Source of the DNA: Peptoniphilaceae bacterium
GTDB taxonomy: Bacteria; Bacillota; Clostridia; Tissierellales; Peptoniphilaceae
Assembly (NCBI GenBank): GCA_030152565.1
Contig: JASLJE010000001.1
Span: 1 to 64,000 of the forward strand
DNA length: 64,000 nucleotides
Direction of reading: 5' to 3'
In this document: positions 17,371 to 26,500 of the stretch, piece by piece
How positions within the stretch are numbered: the first letter of the stretch is position 1
How the letters are laid out: the number at the start of each line of letters is the position of its first letter
Made by a program: the position numbers and the translations under genes
The notes under the pieces: generated by a model
The model's input: the letters and a program-made list of their open reading frames with translations, nothing else
Database searches by the model: none
Told to the model about the DNA's origin: nothing

Positions 17371-18060
17371 ATGGACAAGTTTCAAGAAAAATATTATTTA
17401 ACTAAAAAAGAAAAACAAGAGGCAGTGGATATAATCTTAGCTACTTTTCCAGATGCCAAGGCAGAATTAAATCACGAAAACCCCTTTGAGCTTTTGATAG
17501 CTACAATCCTGTCAGCCCAGTGTACTGACGTTAGGGTGAATATGATCACTGAAGACTTATTTAAGAAATACAAGAGTCCTAGAGACTATATGGACATAGA
17601 TGAGAAGGAACTCCAAGAAGACATTAGGCAGTGTGGGCTTTTTAAAAGCAAGGCAAAAAATATTAGGCTGGCCTGCCAGATGATAGAAAAAGATTATGGA
17701 GGACAGGTTCCCGAGACCATAGAGGAACTTATGACCCTGCCTGGAGTGGGGAGAAAAACCGCCAATGTGGTTGCCTCCAATGCCTTTGGAATCCCGGCTA
17801 TAGCTGTAGATACCCATGTCTTTAGGGTGGCCAACAGGATAGGGCTTGCCAAGGCCAAGGATGTTTTGGAAACAGAAAAGCAGTTGGAAAGGGCCATAGA
17901 TAGGGACAAGTGGACCAAGGCCCATCATGCCATCATCTTTCAAGGAAGAAGAATATGTTCAGCCAGAAGTCCCAAGTGTGAAGGCTGTCCAGTAAACCAC
18001 ATCTGTGTGGAATACGGAAAGATTAGGAGAAGGGAGCTTAGGAAAAATGCAAAAAGTTAG
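17371..18060 (+). CDS. nth: Endonuclease III
   Basis: Bifunctional DNA glycosylase/AP lyase that removes oxidised pyrimidines. The 229-residue protein has the helix-hairpin-helix LPGVGRKTANVV with catalytic K129, the catalytic D147 in AVDTHVFRV, and a C-terminal 4Fe-4S cluster loop with C196, C203, C206 and C212 (C-x6-C-x2-C-x5-C). Start ATG follows GGAAGG. The 3' end overlaps the next gene by 14 bases. Confidence 0.96.
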   Translation: MDKFQEKYYLTKKEKQEAVDIILATFPDAKAELNHENPFELLIATILSAQCTDVRVNMITEDLFKKYKSPRDYMDIDEKELQEDIRQCGLFKSKAKNIRLACQMIEKDYGGQVPETIEELMTLPGVGRKTANVVASNAFGIPAIAVDTHVFRVANRIGLAKAKDVLETEKQLERAIDRDKWTKAHHAIIFQGRRICSARSPKCEGCPVNHICVEYGKIRRRELRKNAKS

Positions 18061-19270
18061 TATAGTAGGGGGCGGGGCATCGGGAATTTTCCTGGCCCTG
18101 CTCTTATCAAGAGAAGACTTTGAGGTAAGGGTTTTTGAAAAGGACGACAGGCCCTTGAAAAAGCTAATGGCTACAGGTAATGGTAGGTGTAACTTTACCA
18201 ATCAAAACCTGAGCCTGGATTTTTATAGGGGAGAGGACAAGAAGCTCCTAGCCCAAGTTTTAAAAGACTTTGACAATGAGGATGCTAGAAGATTTTTCAG
18301 GGACCTGGGAATGCTTGATACCAGCCTGGAAAGTGGCAGGGTCTATCCCTATACTATGGCAGGTATAACTGTCAATAACCTCCTATTAAATAATTTAGGT
18401 TCCCAGGTGGAGCTTCTTAGTGAAAGAGAGATTGTAGCCATAGAAAAGACCAAGAAGGGCTATAGTTTAAAAGATAACTTAGGCCAAGTCCATTCTAGTG
18501 ATATAGTGGTTCTTGCTACAGGAGGCCTAAGGACCATTAGGAAAAACGACTATTCCAAGGGTCATGATTTGGCCAAAAGTCTAGGCCATAAGAAGACTGA
18601 GCTTTTTCCTGGCATAGTTCAACTAAGACTAGAGGAGGCTGAAGAGGCCAAGAGGATGAAAAACCTTAAGTTTAATTCCAAGGTTAGTCTTTATGCAGGT
18701 GGAAAGCTTATAGAGGCCTATGAGGGAGACACTCTTTTTGCTGACTATGGCCTATCAGGCCTAGCCATCCTTCAACTATCCAATGAAGTCCTTTATAGGT
18801 TGAAAAAAGAAGAGGTTATCTTGAGTTTAGACCTTCTTCCCCAGCTGGAAGAAGAGGATTTAAGAGTCTTTTTAGAAGAGAAAAGACAGACAGACCTGAC
18901 CCTTTTAGCCAGCCTAGAAGGCCTGGTTCAGGAAAAAATAGCCATAGAAGTGGTAAAAAGAGCAGCTATAAATCCCTTTATTAGGGCTAGAAGCTTAAGA
19001 GATGAAGAAATTAAGAACTTGGCCAGGACCCTAAAGGCCTTTAATTTTAAGCCTCTAGGACCCAAGTCTAAGGACGATGGTCAAATAACTTGTGGAGGTC
19101 TTATCCTAGACCAGTTAACTGGCAATTTAGAATCAAAAATCCATAAGAATCTTTACTTTACAGGAGAGATCCTTGATGTGCAAGGAGATAGCGGAGGCTA
19201 TAATCTCCAATGGGCCTGGTCATCAGCCCATAGGGTTTATAAGGCTTTAACAGGAGGAAAACATGTTTAA
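18047..19270 (+). CDS. BaiN/YhiN-type flavoprotein (NAD(P)/FAD-dependent oxidoreductase)
   Basis: A 407-residue flavoprotein of the HI0933/YhiN family. The N-terminal dinucleotide fold has IVGGGASGI (5-13); the GNGRCNFTN motif near 44-52 and the C-terminal QGDSGGYNLQWAWSSA segment contact FAD and are family hallmarks. Some members were linked to bile-acid reduction (BaiN), but most have no assigned substrate. I start it at the ATG at 18047, where the dinucleotide fold begins, rather than the in-frame GTG at 18005 inside nth. The 3' end overlaps the next gene by eight bases. Confidence 0.85.
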   Translation: MQKVSIVGGGASGIFLALLLSREDFEVRVFEKDDRPLKKLMATGNGRCNFTNQNLSLDFYRGEDKKLLAQVLKDFDNEDARRFFRDLGMLDTSLESGRVYPYTMAGITVNNLLLNNLGSQVELLSEREIVAIEKTKKGYSLKDNLGQVHSSDIVVLATGGLRTIRKNDYSKGHDLAKSLGHKKTELFPGIVQLRLEEAEEAKRMKNLKFNSKVSLYAGGKLIEAYEGDTLFADYGLSGLAILQLSNEVLYRLKKEEVILSLDLLPQLEEEDLRVFLEEKRQTDLTLLASLEGLVQEKIAIEVVKRAAINPFIRARSLRDEEIKNLARTLKAFNFKPLGPKSKDDGQITCGGLILDQLTGNLESKIHKNLYFTGEILDVQGDSGGYNLQWAWSSAHRVYKALTGGKHV

Positions 19271-20555
19271 AATAGGAAAAAAGCTTGCCCAGCTAACCAG
19301 CCAGGGCAAGAGATTGGAAGTTGCAATTTATGGGGCAGGTAAGATGGGAAACGGCCTTATTAACCAGCTTTCAAGAATAGATGGCATCAGGCCTTCTGTA
19401 GTAGTTAATAGGACTCCGGCCAAGGCTAGAAAGGCCCTTTTAAAGGCTGGGGTCTTAGAGGAGAAAATCCTTGAGACAGATGACTTAAAAAGAGCCCAGG
19501 CCTGGCTAGACCAGGGGGGCTTTGTCATAGGAAGAAAAAAAGAGTTGGGCTATGGCCTGGCTGGAATTGAAGCCATAGTAGATGCTACAGGAGACCCAGA
19601 ATATGGGGCCTTAATAGCCTATGGAGCCATAGAAAACAAGAAGCATATAATCATGTTAAATGTGGAGTGTGACTCAGTAGTAGGGCCAATTCTTTATCAA
19701 ATGGCCAAGGAGGCCAACTTGGTCTATACAGGAACCAAGGGAGACGAGCCGGGAGCCATAATAGAACTGGCTGAATTTGCCCAGGCTACAGGCTTTGACC
19801 TACTGGCTGTAGGCAAGGGAAAAAACAATAAGCTGGACCGTTATGCTACAGAGGATAGCCTGGCTGAAGAGGCAGGAAAAAAAGGATTAAATCCTAGAAT
19901 GTTAACCTCCTTTGTAGATGGAACCAATACCATGATAGAGCTTACTTCAGTGGCCAATGCCCTAGGCTTTCTACCAGATGTGGACGGCTGCCACGGTATA
20001 GAAACAAATCCTAAGAGGGCTGCCAAGGACTTTAGCCTTAAAAGCCAGGGGGGAGTCTTGGACAACTATGGAGTGGTAGACTATGCCTTTGGCATGGCTC
20101 CAGGAGTTTTTGCCCTAGTGACTACAGACCAAAAAGAGGTGGTAGACCTTATGAACTACCTATCTATGGGAGAGGGACCAAATTACATAATTTACAGGCC
20201 CTACCATTTGACCAGCCTGGAGACGCCTATAACCATCTACCAGGCCCTGGTGGAAAGAGAAGCCTCTATAGCTCCCTATAAGGGCCAGGTGGCAGATACC
20301 ATCTCCTATGCGAAAAGAGACCTAAAGAAGGGAGACCTTTTGGAAGGCATAGGATCAAAAGATCTTTATGGCCTTATAACCAGCCATGAAAAGCAGAAGA
20401 AAAACAACTACCTACCCATAGGACTGGTAGGTAAAAACACCTATTTAAAAGTAGATGTTAAAAAAGACCAGCCCTTGACCTATGACATGGTAGAACTAGA
20501 TGAAGGGGCAATTTTAACCAGGCTTAGAAGGCGCCAGGAAGAAATGGGCCTTTAG
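19263..20555 (+). CDS. SAF-domain NAD(P)-dependent dehydrogenase (COG4091-like)
   Basis: A 430-residue protein with an N-terminal NAD(P) fold (IYGAGKMGNG, about 23-32), a central catalytic region resembling homoserine dehydrogenase (VDATGDPEYG; NVECDSVVGP; TKGDEPGA), and a C-terminal SAF-like domain (about 335-425, with KRDLKKGDLLEGIG). This matches the group annotated as predicted homoserine dehydrogenase with SAF domain; some relatives act on sugar acids such as apionate. It overlaps the flavoprotein gene, so both may serve one unassigned pathway. No threonine-pathway or sugar-acid genes are nearby. Confidence 0.75.
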   Translation: MFKIGKKLAQLTSQGKRLEVAIYGAGKMGNGLINQLSRIDGIRPSVVVNRTPAKARKALLKAGVLEEKILETDDLKRAQAWLDQGGFVIGRKKELGYGLAGIEAIVDATGDPEYGALIAYGAIENKKHIIMLNVECDSVVGPILYQMAKEANLVYTGTKGDEPGAIIELAEFAQATGFDLLAVGKGKNNKLDRYATEDSLAEEAGKKGLNPRMLTSFVDGTNTMIELTSVANALGFLPDVDGCHGIETNPKRAAKDFSLKSQGGVLDNYGVVDYAFGMAPGVFALVTTDQKEVVDLMNYLSMGEGPNYIIYRPYHLTSLETPITIYQALVEREASIAPYKGQVADTISYAKRDLKKGDLLEGIGSKDLYGLITSHEKQKKNNYLPIGLVGKNTYLKVDVKKDQPLTYDMVELDEGAILTRLRRRQEEMGL

Positions 20556-20556
20556 A

Positions 20557-20585
20557 TTGACAAAGGCCAACTTATTAGATATATT
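20557..20585 (+). promoter_or_regulatory. Promoter of the ileS T-box transcript
   Basis: TTGACA (20557-20562), 17-bp spacer, TATATT (20580-20585): a near-consensus vegetative promoter beginning immediately after the upstream stop codon. Transcription should begin near 20592. Confidence 0.8.
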
Positions 20586-20591
20586 TATTAT

Positions 20592-20813
20592 ATTAATCTA
20601 TGACTAAGACAGTAGCTAGGTGGAAGCAAAAGAGAGGTTCTGGTAGGTGAAAAGAACTTGTGAAAGCCCAGTGAAGATCACTTAGGAGATGATTTTTCGA
20701 AAAGAACAAGTAGAAAGATCCGTCGGGGCGCGTTAAGCTTATGAGTGGCAGCAATGCTATTTGGGTGGTACCGCGGAAAATTTTCGTCCCTGTTTTTTAA
20801 CAGGGACTTTTTT
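20592..20813 (+). promoter_or_regulatory. T-box riboswitch (isoleucine) with terminator
   Basis: The leader of ileS has the hallmarks of a tRNA-sensing T-box: a stem I region with the likely ATC isoleucine specifier at 20677-20679 (context GAAGATCACTT), the conserved T-box sequence GGGTGGTACCGCGG (20763-20776), and a terminator GTCCCTGTT / AACAGGGAC (20786-20807) followed by six T. Uncharged tRNA-Ile should favour the antiterminator and allow ileS transcription. Confidence 0.93.
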
Positions 20814-20826
20814 AATAGGAGGATTT

Positions 20827-23800
20827 ATGAAGTTTAAGGAATTATCAAAAGAAAATGTAAAAACTAGAGAAATTAAAACTTCAGAATACTGGAAGGAACT
20901 AGACCTTTTAAGCAGGTCAGTAGAAGACAGAAAGGATGGACCATCTTTTGTATTTTATGATGGACCTCCAACAGCCAATGGTAAACCTGGAATTCACCAC
21001 GTTATATCTAGAACACTAAAAGACATGACAGTTAGATATAAGACCATGAGAGGATTTCACGTTGAGAGAAAGGCTGGATGGGACACACATGGTCTTCCAG
21101 TTGAAATTGAAGCAGAAAAAAAGCTGGGTCTTTCCAGCAAGAAGGAAATTGAAGAATACGGCGTAGCTGAATTCAACAAGGTATGTAAGGAATCTGTATT
21201 TAAATACAGTGGCCTATGGAAGGAAATGAGTGAGAGGATGGCCTTTTTGGCTGACATGGACGATCCTTATATCACTCTAGACAATGACTATATAGAAACA
21301 GTTTGGCACCTTTTAGATGACTTTAATAAGAAGGGGCTAGTTTATGAGGGAGCAAAGATCCTTCCTTACTGTCCAAGATGTGGAACAGGCCTTGCCTCCC
21401 ACGAAGTAGCCCAAGGCTATAAGAATATAAAATCTGAGACAGCTACAGTTAAGTTTAAGAGAAAGGACCATGACGAGTACTTTTTAGCATGGACAACAAC
21501 TCCATGGACTCTTCCATCAAACGTAGCCTTAACTGTAAACAAGGATGTGGACTACCTAAGAGTAAAACAAAATGATGAAGTCTACTATATAGCTAAGGAC
21601 CTAGCAGACAAGGTTCTAGGAGAAGGCGAATATGAAGTACTAGACCAATTAAAGGGTAGCGACTTGGAGTATATGGAATATGAACAATTACTTCCATTTA
21701 TCCAAGCTGACAAGAAGGCCTTTTTCATAACCTGTGCTGACTATGTAACAACTTCAGATGGTACTGGTATAGTTCATACAGCTCCATCCTTTGGGGAAGA
21801 TGACTACCAAACAGGTAGAAGATATGACCTACCATTAATCAACCCAGTAAGTGATGAAGGTAAATTTACTACAACTCCTTGGGAGGGAAGAAATGTAATG
21901 GATGCAGATCCAGACATTATAGTCTACCTAAGGGAAAACAATAAATTATATAAAAAGCAAAGAATGGAACACAACTATCCTCACTGTTGGAGATGTGGAA
22001 CCCCACTTATCTATTATTCAAAACCATCTTGGTATATAGAAGTAACCAAGTACAAGGATCAAATGATAGAAAACAATAACCAAGTAAACTGGCATCCAGA
22101 CTTTGTAGGAGAAAAGAGATTTGGTAACTGGTTGGAAAACCTTAATGACTGGGCTATTTCCAGATCCAGATACTGGGGAACTCCTCTTAACATATGGAAG
22201 TGTGATGACTGTGGCCATACCACATCAGTAGGTTCTAGAAAAGAATTGGTGGAAAGAGCCAAGGAAGACATAGATGAAAACATTGAACTACACAGGCCTT
22301 TTGTGGATGATGTCCACTTGACTTGTGACCACTGCCAAGGCAATATGACCAGGGAAAAAGACGTTGTTGACGTTTGGTTTGACTCAGGTGCCATGCCTTT
22401 TGCCCAACACCACTATCCATTCGAAAACAAGGACAAGTTTGAAAGCCTATTTCCAGCAGACTTTATAAGTGAGGGAATAGACCAAACCAGAGGTTGGTTC
22501 TATACTCTTATGGCCATATCTACCATGTATACAGGTAAGGCTCCTTATAAGAATGTTTTAGTTAACGACTTGATCTTGGATAAGGATGGGCAAAAAATGT
22601 CCAAGTCTAAGGGGAACACCATAGACCCTATAACTGTCTTTGATGAATATGGGGCAGACGTGGTAAGATTCTATTCAATCTTTGTATCACCTCCATGGTT
22701 GCCAACTAAGTTTGACCTAAAGGGACTACAAGAAGTAGAATCTAAACTATTTAGATCCTATAAAAACATTTATAACTTCTTTGTACTTTATGCCAATACA
22801 GATGATCTAGATCCTAGAGACTTCTTTATTGACTATAAGGACAGGCCAGAAATAGACAGGTGGCTTTTATCCAAGTACAACTCCTTGGTTAAACTTTACG
22901 ACCAAGAAATGGAAAGATTCGAATATACTAAGGTGGCTAGGGCCATATCAGACTTTGTAATCGAAGACTTCTCCAACTGGTATATAAGAAGAAATAGAAG
23001 AAGATTCTGGAATCAAGAAATAAGTGATGATAAGAAGGCTGTTTATAACACTAGTTATGAAGTACTTCTAGGAGTTACCAAGATGATGGCTCCTATCACA
23101 CCATTTATTTCAGAAGAAATCTTTAATAACCTAACAGGCAAGGAATCAGTTCACTTGGAAAGACTTCCTGAATTAAATGAAGGCCTGATAGATCCTAAAC
23201 TAGAAGAAAAAATGGACTTGGTTAGAAAGATAGTAACCTTGGGCAGGGCTTCTAGAGAAGAAGCTAAAATCAAGGTAAGACAACCTCTTAAGGAAATTTT
23301 ACTAGAAGGATCCTATGAAGAAATAATAGGAAACTTGGTTCCTTTAATCAAGGAAGAATTAAATATTAAGGACGTTAAGTTTGTAGATGACCTATCTACC
23401 TATATGGACTTTAATCTTAAGCCAGACTTTAGGGTGGCAGGAAGAATTCTTGGACCTAAGATCAAGGACTTTGGCAAGGCCTTAAGCCAAGTAGATGCCA
23501 AGGACTTTGTTGCCAAGTTAGATGAAGCTCCTCAAACCATGGTCTTAAATGGGGAAGAGACAGAAATCCTTAGGGAATATGTTGATGTTAAGATTACTAG
23601 TAAGGACGGCTTTGACATAACCATGGACTCAAATGTCTTTGTAATCCTAGATACTAGCTTGGACCAAGACCTAATAGAAGAAGGCTATATGAGAGAGTTT
23701 GTATCCAAGGTTCAACAAATGAGAAAGTCCAATGGCTTTGATGTTATAGATGAAATAGAAATCTACTATGAAGCAGACCAAGAGCTGGAAAAAGCCCTTG

Positions 23801-23922
23801 ATAAGTATAGAAAAGAAATAATGGCTGAAACCCTGGCTCAAAAATTAGAAACTAGGGAATTGGCTAGTGAAGAAATTGAATTAAATGATAAAGTGGTAAA
23901 AATTAATCTTAAGAGATTATAG
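20827..23922 (+). CDS. ileS: Isoleucyl-tRNA synthetase, type II, with GxHH signature
   Basis: Charges tRNA-Ile. The 1031-residue length and wording place it with type II (eukaryote-like) enzymes, which are naturally less sensitive to mupirocin than type I. The class I HXGH signature reads GIHH (residues 55-58), with first and third positions swapped. KMSKS is intact (590-594). The CP1 editing domain is present (TTPWTLPSN, about 225-233). I start at the ATG after AGGAGG (20827), not at the in-frame start within the T-box. Transcription is under T-box control. Confidence 0.95.
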   Translation: MKFKELSKENVKTREIKTSEYWKELDLLSRSVEDRKDGPSFVFYDGPPTANGKPGIHHVISRTLKDMTVRYKTMRGFHVERKAGWDTHGLPVEIEAEKKLGLSSKKEIEEYGVAEFNKVCKESVFKYSGLWKEMSERMAFLADMDDPYITLDNDYIETVWHLLDDFNKKGLVYEGAKILPYCPRCGTGLASHEVAQGYKNIKSETATVKFKRKDHDEYFLAWTTTPWTLPSNVALTVNKDVDYLRVKQNDEVYYIAKDLADKVLGEGEYEVLDQLKGSDLEYMEYEQLLPFIQADKKAFFITCADYVTTSDGTGIVHTAPSFGEDDYQTGRRYDLPLINPVSDEGKFTTTPWEGRNVMDADPDIIVYLRENNKLYKKQRMEHNYPHCWRCGTPLIYYSKPSWYIEVTKYKDQMIENNNQVNWHPDFVGEKRFGNWLENLNDWAISRSRYWGTPLNIWKCDDCGHTTSVGSRKELVERAKEDIDENIELHRPFVDDVHLTCDHCQGNMTREKDVVDVWFDSGAMPFAQHHYPFENKDKFESLFPADFISEGIDQTRGWFYTLMAISTMYTGKAPYKNVLVNDLILDKDGQKMSKSKGNTIDPITVFDEYGADVVRFYSIFVSPPWLPTKFDLKGLQEVESKLFRSYKNIYNFFVLYANTDDLDPRDFFIDYKDRPEIDRWLLSKYNSLVKLYDQEMERFEYTKVARAISDFVIEDFSNWYIRRNRRRFWNQEISDDKKAVYNTSYEVLLGVTKMMAPITPFISEEIFNNLTGKESVHLERLPELNEGLIDPKLEEKMDLVRKIVTLGRASREEAKIKVRQPLKEILLEGSYEEIIGNLVPLIKEELNIKDVKFVDDLSTYMDFNLKPDFRVAGRILGPKIKDFGKALSQVDAKDFVAKLDEAPQTMVLNGEETEILREYVDVKITSKDGFDITMDSNVFVILDTSLDQDLIEEGYMREFVSKVQQMRKSNGFDVIDEIEIYYEADQELEKALDKYRKEIMAETLAQKLETRELASEEIELNDKVVKINLKRL

Positions 23923-23924
23923 AC

Positions 23925-23980
23925 TTGATTAATCCTTCTATAATTTGCTATTATATAGATGTAGTTAACATGAACTAACT
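23925..23980 (+). promoter_or_regulatory. Promoter and candidate operator of the DtxR-family gene
   Basis: TTGATT (23925-23930), 18-bp spacer, TATTAT (23949-23954), then an imperfect palindrome AGTTA-N8-TAACT (23963-23980) at the expected transcription start. Its position would let the adjacent metal-dependent repressor control its own gene. This is inference. Confidence 0.5.
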
Positions 23981-23997
23981 TATATAAGGGGTGGAAA

Positions 23998-24363
23998 ATG
24001 AGAGCAACAGAATCAGAAGAGAACTATTTAGAAGCTATTTTGATGTTAAAATTAAAGAAGGACCATGTAAAGGCAGTTGACATAGCGAGAAAGCTGGACT
24101 TTTCAAAGCCTAGCGTTAGCTATGCCATGAAGAACCTAAGCGAAAAGGGACTTATAACCATAGAAGAAAACAATATTGATTTAACTGAGGCAGGGATGGA
24201 AATAGCCGAAGAAATCTATGAAAGACACCAGGTTATAGCCAAGATCCTAATGAGTTTGGGAGTGGATGAAGAAACAGCCTATGAGGATTCTTGTGAAATT
24301 GAACACAGGATAAGCCAAGAATCATTTGATAAAATTAAGGAACATTTTCAGAAGAAAAACTAA
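23998..24363 (+). CDS. DtxR/MntR-family metal-dependent repressor
   Basis: A 121-residue two-domain repressor: winged helix (about 5-62) and metal-binding dimerisation domain (about 66-121), without the third SH3-like domain of DtxR. Compared with MntR, ligand positions read E12, H77, C99, E102 and H103; a cysteine where MntR has E99 is like DtxR C102, which fits iron more than manganese sensing, and the MntR D8 position is N9. GGGGTGGA precedes the start. No metal transporter is adjacent, so the regulon is elsewhere. Confidence 0.88.
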   Translation: MRATESEENYLEAILMLKLKKDHVKAVDIARKLDFSKPSVSYAMKNLSEKGLITIEENNIDLTEAGMEIAEEIYERHQVIAKILMSLGVDEETAYEDSCEIEHRISQESFDKIKEHFQKKN

Positions 24364-24393
24364 GAGGAACCTTTATTAAGGTTTCTCTTTTTT
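24363..24393 (+). terminator. Terminator after the DtxR-family gene
   Basis: AGAGGAACCT / AGGTTTCTCT stem (24363-24372 with 24379-24388, one mismatch) followed by a T run. It overlaps the last base of the stop codon. Confidence 0.75.
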
Positions 24394-24410
24394 AAATATA
24401 AGGAGGCCAA

Positions 24411-26072
24411 ATGCTTACAGATATTGAAATTGCACAAGCAATAGAATTAAAAAACATTAAAGATGTGGCTAAGAATTATGATTTGGTAGAAGAGAGTTTG
24501 GAAATGTATGGCAACTATAAGGCCAAGGTAAACCTTGACTATTATAGGGACAAGAAGGCAGACGGAAAGTTAATTTTAGTAACTGCCATTAATCCAACGC
24601 CAGCAGGTGAGGGAAAGACCACTGTAAATATAGGTTTGTCCCAGGCCCTAAATAAGATTGGGAAAAAATCCCTGTCAGCTCTTAGAGAACCATCACTGGG
24701 CCCAAGCTTTGGTATGAAGGGTGGAGCAGCCGGAGGAGGCTATTCACAGGTACTTCCTATGGAGGATATAAACCTTCATTTCACTGGAGACATGCACGCT
24801 ATTACATATGCTAACAACCTGATAGCTGCCATGATAGACAACCATATCCAGCAGGGAAATGAAAAAAATATAGACCCTAGAAATATACTTTGGAAGAGGG
24901 CCATAGATCTAAATGACAGGGCTCTTAGGAATATAGTTATAGGCCTGGGAGGCAGACCCAATGGCATGCCTAGAGAGGATGGCTTTGACATAACAGTAGC
25001 ATCTGAAATCATGGCCATACTTTGCCTGAGCAGGGACCTGGAAGAACTTAAGGAAAATATAGGAAATATTCTTCTAGGCTATGACTTTGATAGAAGGCCA
25101 GTTTTTGTAAGAGATATAGGGGCCCAGGAGGCTGCAACCATTCTTTTAAAGGATGCCATCAAGCCCAACCTGGCTCAGACTACAGAAAACACTCTGGCTA
25201 TTATACACGGTGGACCCTTTGCCAATATAGCCCATGGCTGTAACTCTATTAATGCCACAGAGCTGGGCCTTAAGATTGCTGACTATGTGGTGACAGAGGC
25301 TGGCTTTGGAGCTGATTTAGGGGCAGAAAAGTTCTTTGATATCAAGTGTAGGTTAAATGATTTAAATCCAGATGCTACAGTTTTAGTGGCTACTGTTAGG
25401 GCTCTTAAGAGCCATGGTGGAGTAGCCAAGGATAGGTTGACAGAAGAAAACCTGGAAGCCTTAGGACTGGGCTATGACAATTTAAAAAGACATATAGAAA
25501 ACATGAAAAAGTTTAACCTTCCCCTAGTAGTTGCCATCAACAAGTTCCCATCAGACACAGATGCGGAGATCAGGCTGTTAAAAGACCTGGTAGAAAAAGA
25601 AGGCATCTCTTGTATCCTGACAGAAGTTTGGGCCAAGGGGGGAGATGGAGCCATAGAGTTGGCAGAAAAAGTTGTAGAACTTTGCCAGGAAGACTCAGAC
25701 CTTAAACTTCTTTATGAAGATGATATGACCATAGAGGAAAAGATAAATAAGGTATCTAAGGAAATCTATGGGGCTGACCAGGTGGAATTTTCTACCAAGG
25801 CCAGGAGAAAGTTGAAGATGATAGAAGACTTGGGCTTTAACGACTTTCCTGTCTGTATGGCCAAGACCCAATATTCCTTTTCAGATGACCCAAAACTCTT
25901 AAGAGCTCCCAAGGACTTTAAGATTAGCATAAAGGATTTAAAGATTAATTCAGGATCCAAATTCATAGTTGCCCTAACAGGGGATATTATGACCATGCCT
26001 GGCCTACCTAAGGTGCCTCAGGCAGAAAAAATGTCTATAGACAAGGACGGTAAAATAGAAGGATTATTCTAG
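24411..26072 (+). CDS. fhs: Formate-tetrahydrofolate ligase
   Basis: Makes 10-formyl-tetrahydrofolate from formate, ATP and tetrahydrofolate for purine and initiator-tRNA formylation and, in some anaerobes, for one-carbon flow in glycine or acetyl-CoA metabolism. The 553-residue length is standard. The ATP-binding loop TPTPAGEGKTT-like motif is at about 61-71 and the GGAAGGGY segment follows near 103-110. AAGGAGG precedes the start. It stands alone between two terminators. Confidence 0.97.
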   Translation: MLTDIEIAQAIELKNIKDVAKNYDLVEESLEMYGNYKAKVNLDYYRDKKADGKLILVTAINPTPAGEGKTTVNIGLSQALNKIGKKSLSALREPSLGPSFGMKGGAAGGGYSQVLPMEDINLHFTGDMHAITYANNLIAAMIDNHIQQGNEKNIDPRNILWKRAIDLNDRALRNIVIGLGGRPNGMPREDGFDITVASEIMAILCLSRDLEELKENIGNILLGYDFDRRPVFVRDIGAQEAATILLKDAIKPNLAQTTENTLAIIHGGPFANIAHGCNSINATELGLKIADYVVTEAGFGADLGAEKFFDIKCRLNDLNPDATVLVATVRALKSHGGVAKDRLTEENLEALGLGYDNLKRHIENMKKFNLPLVVAINKFPSDTDAEIRLLKDLVEKEGISCILTEVWAKGGDGAIELAEKVVELCQEDSDLKLLYEDDMTIEEKINKVSKEIYGADQVEFSTKARRKLKMIEDLGFNDFPVCMAKTQYSFSDDPKLLRAPKDFKISIKDLKINSGSKFIVALTGDIMTMPGLPKVPQAEKMSIDKDGKIEGLF

Positions 26073-26077
26073 TGTAT

Positions 26078-26101
26078 AAAGAAGACTTCGGTCTTCTTTT
26101 A
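26078..26101 (+). terminator. Terminator after fhs
   Basis: AAAGAAGAC / GTCTTCTTT stem with a stable TTCG tetraloop, ending in TTTT. Confidence 0.85.
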
Positions 26102-26195
26102 CAATATTTAAACACATTTGGACTATATACTTAGAAAGTAACATAAGTCTTTTATAATATTATCAAAAAGAAATATGGAAAATGACTGTATTTTA

Positions 26196-26224
26196 TTGAT
26201 ATTTGTATTTCTTTTAGATAAAAT
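26196..26224 (+). promoter_or_regulatory. Promoter of the atp operon
   Basis: TTGATA (26196-26201), 17-bp spacer, TAAAAT (26219-26224), 36 bp before atpZ. Confidence 0.65.
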
Positions 26225-26260
26225 ATAACTTGAACCACTATTAAAGAAAAGGGGATAAAT

Positions 26261-26500
26261 ATGAAAGGATTAAAAAATCTTGCATTAGTAAGCCAAATCG
26301 GCTTTACAATTATTACACCCATACTATTGGGAGTCTACATTGGGACCAAGCTGGATAAATGGCTTAAGACATCGGCTGTTTTTTTAACCATATTTATTGT
26401 CATGGGGGTAATCAGTGGTTTTTTGAATGCTTATAAAATCATTGCCAAGCTAAATCTGGATGAAAAAAAGAAGGATGACGGTAGTAAAGATGAAAAATAA
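26261..26500 (+). CDS. atpZ: AtpZ/AtpI-family protein
   Basis: A 79-residue protein with two membrane helices (about 9-28 and 38-60) and a lysine/aspartate tail, matching the short AtpZ proteins that lead F-type ATP synthase operons. AtpZ with AtpI is thought to help magnesium supply or rotor-ring assembly. An AAAGGGG site precedes the start. Its 3' end overlaps the next gene. Confidence 0.75.
   Translation: MKGLKNLALVSQIGFTIITPILLGVYIGTKLDKWLKTSAVFLTIFIVMGVISGFLNAYKIIAKLNLDEKKKDDGSKDEK

Noticed and set aside
17557..17943. A 128-codon minus-strand open frame inside nth.
   Set aside because: Overlaps a protein with all its catalytic and cluster residues intact; no independent support.
26460..26489. 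Upstream in-frame starts for atpI, and similar upstream starts for the response regulator, kinase, ileS, lepA, hrcA, dnaK and atpA.
   Set aside because: The extra residues fall inside upstream genes or regulatory sites and, except for atpI where signals are weak, a better ribosome-binding site precedes the chosen start.
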